From Chlorobiaceae bacterium (GTDB taxonomy: Bacteria; Bacteroidota; Ignavibacteria; UBA10030; SZUA-254), in assembly GCA_013824245.1 (NCBI GenBank), contig PNNN01000065.1, positions 82,151 through 146,150 on the forward strand: 64,000 bases of DNA. The letters are read 5' to 3'. The notes beneath the pieces are model-generated. The model was not told the origin of the DNA, ran no database searches, and saw only the letters and a program-made list of their open reading frames with translations. The position numbers were made by a program, and so were the translations under genes. Of the stretch, positions 45,774 through 55,016 are shown piece by piece. Numbering within the stretch: position 1 is the first letter of the stretch; each line of letters opens with the position of its first letter.

Positions 45774-48746
45774 ATGCTGAAAAAGAGAGAAAGTATGAAT
45801 GTGAAAATAGGGTTAAATCTGAATAGATTTAACTTGGTTAAAATGCAAGCGCTGATATGTTTAGTTATTATATTTTGCTCATCATTATCGGTTGCCTCCA
45901 TTCCCCCGCATCCACGGGTTGAAGAACAGATCAAAAAAGGAATTTCAAAACTTCCTTATCAATTAGCACATCGTTCAGATGCAGAGCAAAGAGGAATTAA
46001 TGTTCCGTCTAAATTTAATTATCAAAACAAGAATCATAATCTTAGAAATATTTTTGGAAGTACATATCATGCTCTCGCGCTTTTAATTCAATTCAGCGAT
46101 CAAGCAGGAAAAACAAATCCGGGATATTATGACACCCTTTTATTCGGTGTGACCGGTAAAACCTTGCACAGTTATTACAAAGAAATATCATACGGACAGA
46201 TGGATATTGTTACCGTGAATCTTCCTTCGGGTAGTGGATGGATGAATGCAAGTGAGTTGTATGGTTATTATGTAGATGGACAAAATGGTTTTGGAATTTA
46301 TCCAAAGAACGCACAAAAACTTGTTGAAGAAGCTGTTAGCGCCGCCGATTCAATAGTTGATTACTCAAAGTACGACAACGATGGTGATGGTTTTGTCGAT
46401 GCTTTATTTGTTATCCATGCTGGAAGCGGGGCTGAGTTCACCGGAAGCGCAAACGATATTTGGTCGCATCAATGGACCACTTATTCTCCTTTACCGTTAG
46501 ATGGCGTGAACATTTTTACATATTCAATCGAACCGGAATACTGGTTGAAACCGGGCGATATGACTTGCGGAGTTTTCGCACACGAAATGGGACACTCTGT
46601 TTTCAATCTTCCTGATCTGTACGACTATGGACAGGATTCAAAGGGACTTGGCAGGTGGAGCTTAATGGCATCCGGCAGTTGGAACGGATATTTAGGAGAC
46701 TCTCCGGCACATCCCGATGCATGGTCGAGAATGAAAATGGGTTTTGTTCAACCAATCTCTATTACAGAAAATCTTCTCGATTACTCAATATCCAGCATCG
46801 AAGATAGTTCTGTTATCATAAAAATAACACCGCATAATGGCACAGGATATTTTTTATTAGAGAATAGAGTGAAAAAAGGATTTGATTCTGCATTACGCGG
46901 AGAAGGACTGCTAATATATCACATAGATGAATCACAATTCACGAATTCAAATCAGTGGTATCCGGGGTTTACATCCAACGGTCATTACAAAGTTGCACTT
47001 GAACAGGCAGACGGCAATTATGATCTTGAAAGAAATATTAATTCAGGAGACGCTTCTGATCCATTCCCTGGGGTTCTGCAAAAATATATTTTTAACAGTA
47101 CATCGCTCCCCAACTCAAAAGGTTATAATGATTCGACAACAGATATTGCTGTTACAAACATCAGACAAGTAGAATCAAAAATCGTTGTTAATTTATATGG
47201 ATTAAACTCCGGTGCTAATATTGTGGTTGCTCCCTCAATATTGGAGATGAGTTGCATTATCAATGCAATCAGTTCAAAAAAAATCAGTCTTACAAACAAT
47301 GGAGCCGAGGCAGCTAATTATTCTATAGTAATTGATACAACCCAATCATTATCATTACAAGGTACATATATCAAATCCAATGATATACAATTTCAATCGA
47401 TTGAAGGTACAATATCTCCCGGTGAATCAATTTCTGTTGATATTACCATTTTAGCTTTCGGTTTGACAGAAGGAAATTATTTTTCGAATATATTTTTACG
47501 CTATGATGATATATTATATACTCTTCCTATCAATCTAACGGTTTTTGGGGTAGATCAAGCTGTTACAATCGCGACAAATGTTGATCTTGGATGGAATATA
47601 ATATCCACGCCGGTAAAATTAAATAACGATAGTGTTGCTGCCAACTATCCTTCAAGAATTAGCCGGGCTTCCGGGTATATTGCGGGGCAAGGTTATTATT
47701 CCAGTTCAACTCTTGAACCGGGTAAAGGATATTGGTTAAAAATGAAATCAACTGAAATTGTCACATTGGGCGGTGTTCCCGTTGATACAATTTCAATTGA
47801 AGTAAAAGAAGGATGGAACCTGATTGGCTCCACAAATCATCCTTTTGGTATAACGAACATCGAGCAATACCCGGCTGAGATAATTATATCCAGATTTTTT
47901 GGATTTCAAGACGGGTTTAACTTTTCAGATTCTCTGATGCCGGGAAAAGGATATTGGGTGAAAGTGAGACAGGATGGAATTTTGAGAATAAATCGTAATG
48001 TTATGAATGCACTGCCGAATGCTTTTTCGTATTTCGATGAATCAACGAGTAAGATTGGAACGCTGTCATTTGAAACGGGAAAACAGACACATAGAGAATT
48101 ATACCTGTTAAGTTCAAATAACGAACAACAAGATCAAAAATATGAATTACCGCCGATTCCACCTGAAGGAATATTTGATGTGAGATTTTCATCCGCGATA
48201 GTAGGATCGTTCGGGAGTATTGCGAAGGTGATTGATTATGGCGTTAATGCAAACAATTCCTGTGAGATACTTATTGGCAGCGATGATTATCCGGTAGTAA
48301 TAGAGTACAACGGAGTAAAAGAATCGGGGATAAAGATTACTTTAACTGAGATGGTGGATGGTGTTCCAACTTATTCTCACGAGATGGCAGAACAGAGTCA
48401 GATTATTATAAATGATTCGCGTGTTAAGTCGTTGATTCTTCGATACGAAAAACAAGAACTGTTTCCTGAGAAATTTGAACTTTCTCAAAATTATCCCAAT
48501 CCGTTTAACCCCACAACAATTATCAATTTTCAGTTGCCAATTGACAATTATGTAACGGTGAAGGTATATAATATACTGGGAGAAGAAGTAGCAATATTAG
48601 TGGACGGATTTGAGACCGCCGGATATAAGACGATAAAATTCGATGGTTCGAATCTTTCAAGCGGTATCTACTTTGTTCAGATGAAGGCAGGTGTTTCGAC
48701 CTGCTCAGCATTCATCGATGTAAAGAAAATTATATTGGCGAAGTAA
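45774..48746 (+). CDS. Secreted M6-family metalloprotease with T9SS sorting domain
   Basis: After a signal peptide (LICLVIIFCSSLSVAS) and a propeptide, the catalytic domain has ALLIQFSDQAG near residue 102 and the zinc site VFAHEMGHSVFNLPDLYDYG near residue 267 (HExxH plus the LPDLYD text of immune-inhibitor-A-like M6 proteases). Downstream are an Ig-like domain, two WNIIS/WNLIG..GKGYW modules and the ELPPIPPEGIFDVRF module also found in the exoprotein at 31030-32697. The C-terminal NYPNPFNPTTIINFQLP and VKKIILAK form the T9SS signal. It probably degrades extracellular protein. AGGA at 45763-45766 supports the first ATG; ATG 45795 is an alternative. Confidence 0.92.
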   Translation: MLKKRESMNVKIGLNLNRFNLVKMQALICLVIIFCSSLSVASIPPHPRVEEQIKKGISKLPYQLAHRSDAEQRGINVPSKFNYQNKNHNLRNIFGSTYHALALLIQFSDQAGKTNPGYYDTLLFGVTGKTLHSYYKEISYGQMDIVTVNLPSGSGWMNASELYGYYVDGQNGFGIYPKNAQKLVEEAVSAADSIVDYSKYDNDGDGFVDALFVIHAGSGAEFTGSANDIWSHQWTTYSPLPLDGVNIFTYSIEPEYWLKPGDMTCGVFAHEMGHSVFNLPDLYDYGQDSKGLGRWSLMASGSWNGYLGDSPAHPDAWSRMKMGFVQPISITENLLDYSISSIEDSSVIIKITPHNGTGYFLLENRVKKGFDSALRGEGLLIYHIDESQFTNSNQWYPGFTSNGHYKVALEQADGNYDLERNINSGDASDPFPGVLQKYIFNSTSLPNSKGYNDSTTDIAVTNIRQVESKIVVNLYGLNSGANIVVAPSILEMSCIINAISSKKISLTNNGAEAANYSIVIDTTQSLSLQGTYIKSNDIQFQSIEGTISPGESISVDITILAFGLTEGNYFSNIFLRYDDILYTLPINLTVFGVDQAVTIATNVDLGWNIISTPVKLNNDSVAANYPSRISRASGYIAGQGYYSSSTLEPGKGYWLKMKSTEIVTLGGVPVDTISIEVKEGWNLIGSTNHPFGITNIEQYPAEIIISRFFGFQDGFNFSDSLMPGKGYWVKVRQDGILRINRNVMNALPNAFSYFDESTSKIGTLSFETGKQTHRELYLLSSNNEQQDQKYELPPIPPEGIFDVRFSSAIVGSFGSIAKVIDYGVNANNSCEILIGSDDYPVVIEYNGVKESGIKITLTEMVDGVPTYSHEMAEQSQIIINDSRVKSLILRYEKQELFPEKFELSQNYPNPFNPTTIINFQLPIDNYVTVKVYNILGEEVAILVDGFETAGYKTIKFDGSNLSSGIYFVQMKAGVSTCSAFIDVKKIILAK

Positions 48747-48754
48747 ACTGATAT

Positions 48755-48860
48755 AAATGTCCGACATTTGACTTGGATGATCTGAAGAAAATGTCGGACA
48801 TTTGTCTTGGCAAACCTCCGGTATCTGACTATTAGTGACTTTGGAAGATACCAGAGGTTT
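48755..48860. repeat. Two consecutive long inverted repeats after the M6 protease gene
   Basis: AAATGTCCGACATTT (48755-48769) is the exact reverse complement of AAATGTCGGACATTT (48789-48803), giving a 15-base stem and a 19-base loop. Each arm is itself a near-palindrome, and both copies are followed by a G(A/T)CTTGG text. Directly after, AAACCTC-C-GGTATCT (48812-48826) pairs with AGATACC-A-GAGGTTT (48846-48860), 14 of 15 bases, again with a 19-base loop, then TTCTTGTCT. They may be tandem terminators or relics of a small palindromic element. Confidence 0.65.
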
Positions 48861-48985
48861 TCTTGTCTCCGGCATTAAACTGTTAGTGGTTCTAAAACTG
48901 TCCCCACTTTTTTATTTTTGAAGAATAAAGTATATTAGACAACCCAAACGATAATCCTTGTATATTTATAAATTCGGAACACTAT

Positions 48986-50368
48986 ATGGATAAAATACTG
49001 TTAAAAAAATGCAATGATCTAATAAAGAAAAATAATATCGAAATGATCGATTTAAAGTGTATCGATCTTACCGGTTATCTACATCATATAACGCTTCCTG
49101 TATCTGAAAATATTTTTGCCAAATTGCTTGCCGAGGGGGTTGGCTTTGATGGTTCAAGTTACGGTTTCAGGAAAGTGGAAAATAGCGATATGATATTAAT
49201 TCCCGATCTCACAACCGCTGTGATTGATCCTTTCAGATCAACGCCAACACTGAGTTTTTATGCGAACATACTTTTAACAGACGAAAAACGATCGCCATTT
49301 TCGCAGGATGGCCGGTATCTTGCGCGTCAGGCAGAAACAATATTAAAAAAGATGACCGGCTTGGATCAATCGTGGTGGGGACCGGAATTTGAATTTTACA
49401 TTTTCCACAAAGTCCGTTTCGATACACGCACCGCTTCTTCGTTTTACGAAGTTGAACATGCCGAAGAATTTTTCCGTAATGCCTACCATGCCGCAAATCC
49501 ATTCGATGTCTACGATGATTTCAGAGACGATGCCTGTAAGCTCCTCAAACAATTCGGTGTCAAGGTGAAATATCATCATCATGAAACGGGCGAGAGGGGA
49601 CAGCAGGAAATTGAAACTTACTTCACAGATTTACTTTCTACGGCGGATAATATTGTTACCGTAAAATATGCGCTGTTCAATTTAGCCCGTCAACGCGATC
49701 TGTTCATCACATTCATGCCAAAGCCAATGTATCAACAACCCGGCAATGGGTTGCATCTTCATTTATACATGACAAAAAATGGGAAGAATGCATTTTATAA
49801 AAAGGGAGAGTATGGAAATGTTAATCAAGTAGGACGATATTTCATCGGTGGCATGTTGAAGCACGGACCTGCGCTCTCAGCATTTACAAATCCGAGCACG
49901 AATTCTTATAAACGGCTTGTCCCCGGTTTTGAAGCGCCTGTTGCTCTCACATATGGAACAGGGAACAGAGCGTCAGCGATACGAATTCCCAAATATGTAA
50001 ACGATCCTGAAGCAACTCGCTTCGAGTATCGTCCGCCTGATGCAACTGCCAACCCGTATCTTTGTCTCACTGCAATGTTGCTTGCAGGAATAGACGGGGT
50101 TGTAAATAAAATTGATCCGGTAAAAGAGGGTTTTGGTCCATTTGATAAAAATATCCATGATGATAATTTAAAGGATCATATTCATTTCTTGCCAAGGAAT
50201 TTAGCCGAAGCGTTAGACGCGCTTGCGATTGATAATGGGTTTTTGAAGCGGGGAAATTTATTTACAGATGAATTGTTAGATCAGTGGGTAAATATTAAGC
50301 AACAAGAGATCAAATCAATCGGTACTATGCCGCATCCTTTTGAATTCAAGTTATATTTTAACCTTTAA
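48986..50368 (+). CDS. glnA: Glutamine synthetase, type I
   Basis: Glutamine synthetase joins ammonia to glutamate using ATP. GVGFDGSSYGFRKVENSDM near residue 51, the metal-binding GPEFEFYIFHKVRF near residue 131, NGLHLHLYMTKNGKNAFY near residue 254, and the region from PGFEAPVALTYGTGNRASAI to FEYRPPDATANPYL are the family signatures. At 460 residues it is of type I. The adenylylation loop of GSI-beta (NLYDLP) is not seen, which suggests feedback control rather than adenylylation. Hairpins separate it from the upstream protease, so it probably has its own promoter. Confidence 0.95.
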   Translation: MDKILLKKCNDLIKKNNIEMIDLKCIDLTGYLHHITLPVSENIFAKLLAEGVGFDGSSYGFRKVENSDMILIPDLTTAVIDPFRSTPTLSFYANILLTDEKRSPFSQDGRYLARQAETILKKMTGLDQSWWGPEFEFYIFHKVRFDTRTASSFYEVEHAEEFFRNAYHAANPFDVYDDFRDDACKLLKQFGVKVKYHHHETGERGQQEIETYFTDLLSTADNIVTVKYALFNLARQRDLFITFMPKPMYQQPGNGLHLHLYMTKNGKNAFYKKGEYGNVNQVGRYFIGGMLKHGPALSAFTNPSTNSYKRLVPGFEAPVALTYGTGNRASAIRIPKYVNDPEATRFEYRPPDATANPYLCLTAMLLAGIDGVVNKIDPVKEGFGPFDKNIHDDNLKDHIHFLPRNLAEALDALAIDNGFLKRGNLFTDELLDQWVNIKQQEIKSIGTMPHPFEFKLYFNL

Positions 50369-50430
50369 TATCGAGTTAATATTTAATTATCCAAGTTTTT
50401 GCTGTTGTCTAAAAGAAGAAAGGTATTTTC

Positions 50431-52545
50431 GTGAAAAAGAATCATAAAGATGTTAAGGCAATTTTAAAACGGCTCGATGCTTTGGCATCGAACCTTTGGT
50501 GGAGTTGGAATCCGCGCGCGCAAGAAATATTTAAAGAGTTTTCGCCTCTTATCTGGGAAGCAACAAATCATAATCCAATCGCGATAAGAAAACAATTTTC
50601 CGAGACCGAGCTATGCGCCCGCCTTGGCGACAAAGATTTTCTTGAACGTTTGCTGTCGGTGCTTTACAGTTTTGAAGAATATATGAGCGCGAAGAATATC
50701 AAAGGGAAAAGTTCCAAAGGACAAGTTGCGTATTTCTGCGCCGAGTTCGGTCTTCACGAATGTTTACCTTTTTATTCAGGGGGTCTCGGTATTCTCGCAG
50801 GTGATCATGTTAAATCGGCAAGCGATCTCGGTATACCTTTAATCGGTGTCGGATTATTTTACCGCCAGGGTTATTTCAGTCAGCATATCGATCCTAACGG
50901 TAACCAATTGGAAAGTTACCCAACAACCGACCCTACAAATGTCCCTGTCGAATTAGTCCTCGATCAAAGCGGTAAGCCGCTCATATGCAGTGTAACCATT
51001 GGAACAAGCGTAGTTCATTTTCAGGGGTGGAAGTTGAATGTAGGTAGATGCAAAATTTATTTACTCGATACCGATGTGCCGGAAAATGATGAACATTTTA
51101 GAGGTCTCACTGCCCTTGCATACGGCGGAGATGTAAATACGAGAATCAGGCAGGAAATTGTATTGGGTATCGGCGGCGTTAGGTTTCTTCGCGCGCTCGG
51201 AATATCGCCATCTGTCTTTCATATGAACGAAGGTCATGCGGCATTTCTTACGCTTGAATTATATCGTGAACAACTCTTGAAGAATATTCCAAAACAAAAA
51301 GCGAAACAAGTAGTTCGTGAGCAATGTATCTTCACAACACACACACCCGTTCCCGCCGGACATGATAGATTCCCGGCGGATTTGATCGAGTTCACGTTGA
51401 AACCATTTGCCGATTGGATGAAAATATCGATCAAAGAATTGATGCGATGCGGGCAAACCGTGAACATGGAAGATAAGGGGGAATTTGTAATGACGATCTT
51501 AGGATTAAAATTCTCTCGGGCTGCGAACGGAGTGAGCGAGAAGCATGGGCAAATATCGCGCTTGATGTGGGGCGAGTTATATCCCGGAATAAAATCGAAC
51601 AAAGTGCCAATCGGTCATGTAACAAACGGAGTACATATAACAAGCTGGGCAACAAGCAGGTCGTGGGAATTCTGGGAGCGGCACAATTCACACAAATGGA
51701 AAGATCATTTGAATGATCCGAAGTTCTGGAAGCACGTTACAAATCCAAAAATGGTTTCAGATGAAGAACTATGGGCATTACGGTATGAACAACGGCGCGA
51801 TTTAATTGAGTTTATTCGCTCGCGCGCAAGGAGCAATAAAACAATTGGCGGAGCCGTTGGCGAAGAAGCGTTATACCGACTTCTTTCGTTCGATGCGCTA
51901 ACGATAGGATTTGCCCGGAGATTTGCGCCATATAAACGCGCATTGCTTCTCTTTTCCGATATCGTTAAAGCGCAGGAACTTTTCGATGATCCCCGTCGAC
52001 CAATCCAAATTATTTTTGCCGGAAAAGCGCATCCGCGTGATAACGATGGAAAAGAATTTCTGAATCGTGTAATCGCAATGACGCACAAACCGCCTTTCTT
52101 GGGAAAAGTAATATTTCTTGAGAATTACGATATGAACGTAGCACGACATATGATTGCAGGGTGCGATGTCTGGTTAAACAATCCGCGACGCCCGTTAGAA
52201 GCAAGTGGAACAAGCGGACAAAAAATTGCAATCAACGGCGGATTGCATCTCAGCATTCTTGATGGATGGTGGAGCGAGGCATATAACGGAAAAAACGGAT
52301 GGGCGATAGGTGATAAAGTGAAAGATAACTTTTCACCTGAAGAGATCGATAAACGCGATGCCGATTCGCTTTATCACATTTTAAGCGATGAGGTTATTCC
52401 AGCTTTTTACCAGCGCGACAAGAATGAAATTCCGCGTAAATGGGTCGATAGAATAAGAAATGCGATGCGAACGATTATCCCCGTTTATAACACGCATCGT
52501 ATGGTGATGGAGTATTCGAAGAAATATTACTTTCCGAAAAAATAA
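50431..52545 (+). CDS. glgP: Alpha-glucan phosphorylase (GT35, short form)
   Basis: The enzyme releases glucose-1-phosphate from glycogen or maltodextrins. The N-terminal region ALASNLWWSWNPRAQEIF is the DUF3417-like segment found in the short bacterial and archaeal type. VAYFCAEFGLHECLPFYSGG near residue 108, MNEGHAAFLTLE near residue 268 and FARRFAPYKRA near residue 493 are family landmarks. The pyridoxal phosphate lysine is in GTSGQKIAINGG near residue 596. At 704 residues it is shorter than the E. coli enzymes (about 800). It converges with the GH31 gene, whose stop is two bases away, which suggests related roles in glucan use. Confidence 0.94.
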   Translation: MKKNHKDVKAILKRLDALASNLWWSWNPRAQEIFKEFSPLIWEATNHNPIAIRKQFSETELCARLGDKDFLERLLSVLYSFEEYMSAKNIKGKSSKGQVAYFCAEFGLHECLPFYSGGLGILAGDHVKSASDLGIPLIGVGLFYRQGYFSQHIDPNGNQLESYPTTDPTNVPVELVLDQSGKPLICSVTIGTSVVHFQGWKLNVGRCKIYLLDTDVPENDEHFRGLTALAYGGDVNTRIRQEIVLGIGGVRFLRALGISPSVFHMNEGHAAFLTLELYREQLLKNIPKQKAKQVVREQCIFTTHTPVPAGHDRFPADLIEFTLKPFADWMKISIKELMRCGQTVNMEDKGEFVMTILGLKFSRAANGVSEKHGQISRLMWGELYPGIKSNKVPIGHVTNGVHITSWATSRSWEFWERHNSHKWKDHLNDPKFWKHVTNPKMVSDEELWALRYEQRRDLIEFIRSRARSNKTIGGAVGEEALYRLLSFDALTIGFARRFAPYKRALLLFSDIVKAQELFDDPRRPIQIIFAGKAHPRDNDGKEFLNRVIAMTHKPPFLGKVIFLENYDMNVARHMIAGCDVWLNNPRRPLEASGTSGQKIAINGGLHLSILDGWWSEAYNGKNGWAIGDKVKDNFSPEEIDKRDADSLYHILSDEVIPAFYQRDKNEIPRKWVDRIRNAMRTIIPVYNTHRMVMEYSKKYYFPKK

Positions 52546-52547
52546 TA

Positions 52548-54983
52548 TTAATGTTTTATAACAATCTTTTGTTCCATCTGGTAATCAACGGATCTTATAG
52601 TCAAAATCTTGTTGATCGAGTATGAAAATGTGAATCGATTTTTGTCGTGATCTGAAATCCTCATTTCACCATAATAAATATTAGAGGGTTTGTATGGGAA
52701 GTTATGTATATTCACCGCGATCGACCTTTTTTCAATCTTATAGCTGCCTTCAGGTTTTGAAATTATTAATTCGTAATCGTTATCAGTTTGTTTGAAGCTT
52801 ATTTTTCTGAGGGAGTAGGCACCAGTTTTATAATTAAAAGATTTTCCATCATCCTCATATATAATAGTTGATGCCTCGTCAGAGGGATAAATATCAAGCG
52901 TTAGAGGGTCAATTGGAGCTTGATCAGTGTATTGAACAATCTGCTGTGTCGGTACAATTGAGCCAGCTTTTACAAAGAGTGGTATTTTGTCGATGGGTGC
53001 TTCAACAGTGATGTACTTCGGTCCAACAATCTTTTCATCCGTCCAGTAATCGTACCATTCACCTGCAGGAAGTTTAAGTTCTCTCTTCTTTGCACCTTCC
53101 CAAAGAACCGGCGCCACGAGAAATGCATCTCCGAATAAAAATTCCTTTTCACTCCAATATGTTTCAATATCATTCGGATAATCGAAAAATATCGGGCGCA
53201 TTATGGGTGTTCCGTCGATTGATGCTTTATAGAACTGAGTGTAAATGTATGGCAGAAGTTTATACCGAAGCTCGATAGATTTTTTGTTGATCGATTCTAA
53301 TTCGGAACCATACGACCAAGGTTCCTGATCTTTACTGTTGATTTCTGTGTGAGTTCGCATTAACGGTGTGAACACCCCAAGTTGTAACCATCGAGTATAA
53401 AGTTCACCGCTCGGACTTCCGACAAATCCACCGATGTCTGTTCCTACAAATGGTTGTCCTGAGATGCTGAGATTCAAGCACATCGGCACTGCCATTTCTA
53501 AATGTTCCCACGAGCTTATATTATCCCCAGTCCAAGCCGCGGCGTAACGTTGTCCGCCGACATAATTAGCGCGCGTGAGAACAAATGGTCGTTCTTCTGG
53601 TTTGTGCTTTAATAATCCTTCATATGTTCCGCGAGCCATTTGCATACCGTAAACGTTATGATTCTTCCGATGATCTGATATCGAACCATCGCGATTGTGT
53701 AAAACATCGAGAGCGAAAGTTTTCTTAGGACCGTTAAACACCGATGGCTCATTCATGTCATTCCAAAAACCCTTAATGCCATTATCCAATAATTCTTTAT
53801 AAAGAGAACCCCACCAGTCTCTTGCTTTAGTATCGATAAAATCAGGGAAGACACATTCGCCGGGCCAAACGGTTCCGGTAAAATATTTTCCATCAGGATA
53901 TTTTACAAAATGATCTCCATTCATTCCTTCTTGATAAACCCAATACGTTGAATCTTTCTTTATACCCGGATCGATAATAACAACAATTTTAAAACCATCT
54001 TTGCTCAAATCGGATACCATCTTAGTTGGATCAGGGAATCGTTCCTTATCCCAAGTGAAACAGCGATATCCATCCATGTAATGTATATCGAGATAAATTG
54101 CATCGCATGGAATATTTTTATCCCGGAACGTAGATGCAATTTCTTTTACTTTAGATTCCGGGTAATAACTCCACCTGCATTGCTGGTAACCAATCGACCA
54201 TTTAGGCGGCAGGGGAGTTGTTCCGATAAGTTTGCTGAATTTATCAGAAACGATTTTTGGTGTAGGTCCATAAATGAAATAATAATTCAACTCTCCGCCG
54301 GTGGCGCCGAAAGAATATTGATTGGGGTTTTCTTTTCCCATATCGAAATGAGAATAAAATGTGTTATCAAAAAAAATACCGTATGTACTTCCGTTGCGGA
54401 TGCCATAAAAAAAGGGGATGGTCTGATACAGGGGATCGGTATCGGCTTTGTATGCAGGTATATCGGTATTCCAGTTACAAAAAGATTTTCCTTTTTTATT
54501 CAAACTTCCCGACTTTTCTCCAAATCCAAAATATTGTTCATCTGCGGGCATTGTTTTCCAGACAGCGACTTCATCACCCGACCAACACATTCCTTTTGCC
54601 GGCTCATCCGCATTGATAATCATTCCGTTTTTATCGAGGAATGAAAATCGGCAAGGATTCTTATTGATTAAAATCGTCGCGTTCGAAGTGATAAGATAAA
54701 TTTTATCCGGTATTTCCTTAATCTCGAAAGATTTATTCATTGAATGTGTGTTGAGAACCGCCCAAGAAGGGTCTTCTGCGAATATCCCGTTTTGGGACAA
54801 TCTAATCCTGAATAAATCCGTTTCGATAACGGTAATTATAACTTTTGCGTCGTTTGATTTCAGAACTATTCCGTCAGGAAAGCGCTCAAAAGAATCCATG
54901 TTCCCGATTGATGTCCACTGGGAAATCGCGAACGAAGATAGAAATAAAATTAGAAACTTGATAATTAGAATATGTCGTTTCAT
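52548..54983 (-). CDS. Secreted alpha-glucosidase / GH31 family glycoside hydrolase
   Basis: This is an 811-residue minus-strand protein with a signal peptide (ILIIKFLILFLSSFAISQW). The GH31 barrel has PPKWSIGYQQCRWSYYPE near residue 255. The nucleophile Asp is in GFWNDMNEPSVF near residue 406, and the probable acid/base Asp is in AAWTGDNISSWEHL near residue 484. C-terminal beta domains (ELKLPAGEWYDYWTDEKIVG) follow. Family members remove terminal alpha-linked glucose (or xylose). No T9SS C-terminal signal is seen, so it is probably periplasmic. It would feed sugar to the phosphorylase pathway and perhaps to an ABC importer served by the next minus-strand gene. Confidence 0.95.
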   Translation of the reverse strand: MKRHILIIKFLILFLSSFAISQWTSIGNMDSFERFPDGIVLKSNDAKVIITVIETDLFRIRLSQNGIFAEDPSWAVLNTHSMNKSFEIKEIPDKIYLITSNATILINKNPCRFSFLDKNGMIINADEPAKGMCWSGDEVAVWKTMPADEQYFGFGEKSGSLNKKGKSFCNWNTDIPAYKADTDPLYQTIPFFYGIRNGSTYGIFFDNTFYSHFDMGKENPNQYSFGATGGELNYYFIYGPTPKIVSDKFSKLIGTTPLPPKWSIGYQQCRWSYYPESKVKEIASTFRDKNIPCDAIYLDIHYMDGYRCFTWDKERFPDPTKMVSDLSKDGFKIVVIIDPGIKKDSTYWVYQEGMNGDHFVKYPDGKYFTGTVWPGECVFPDFIDTKARDWWGSLYKELLDNGIKGFWNDMNEPSVFNGPKKTFALDVLHNRDGSISDHRKNHNVYGMQMARGTYEGLLKHKPEERPFVLTRANYVGGQRYAAAWTGDNISSWEHLEMAVPMCLNLSISGQPFVGTDIGGFVGSPSGELYTRWLQLGVFTPLMRTHTEINSKDQEPWSYGSELESINKKSIELRYKLLPYIYTQFYKASIDGTPIMRPIFFDYPNDIETYWSEKEFLFGDAFLVAPVLWEGAKKRELKLPAGEWYDYWTDEKIVGPKYITVEAPIDKIPLFVKAGSIVPTQQIVQYTDQAPIDPLTLDIYPSDEASTIIYEDDGKSFNYKTGAYSLRKISFKQTDNDYELIISKPEGSYKIEKRSIAVNIHNFPYKPSNIYYGEMRISDHDKNRFTFSYSINKILTIRSVDYQMEQKIVIKH

Positions 54984-55016
54984 TTTCCCATGACCTGCGA
55001 TGTGAAGAGTAAATAT

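Noticed and set aside
54081..54644. 187-codon + strand frame opposite the GH31 gene
   Set aside because: The minus strand encodes the GH31 catalytic domain here with clear motifs; the + frame is its shadow.
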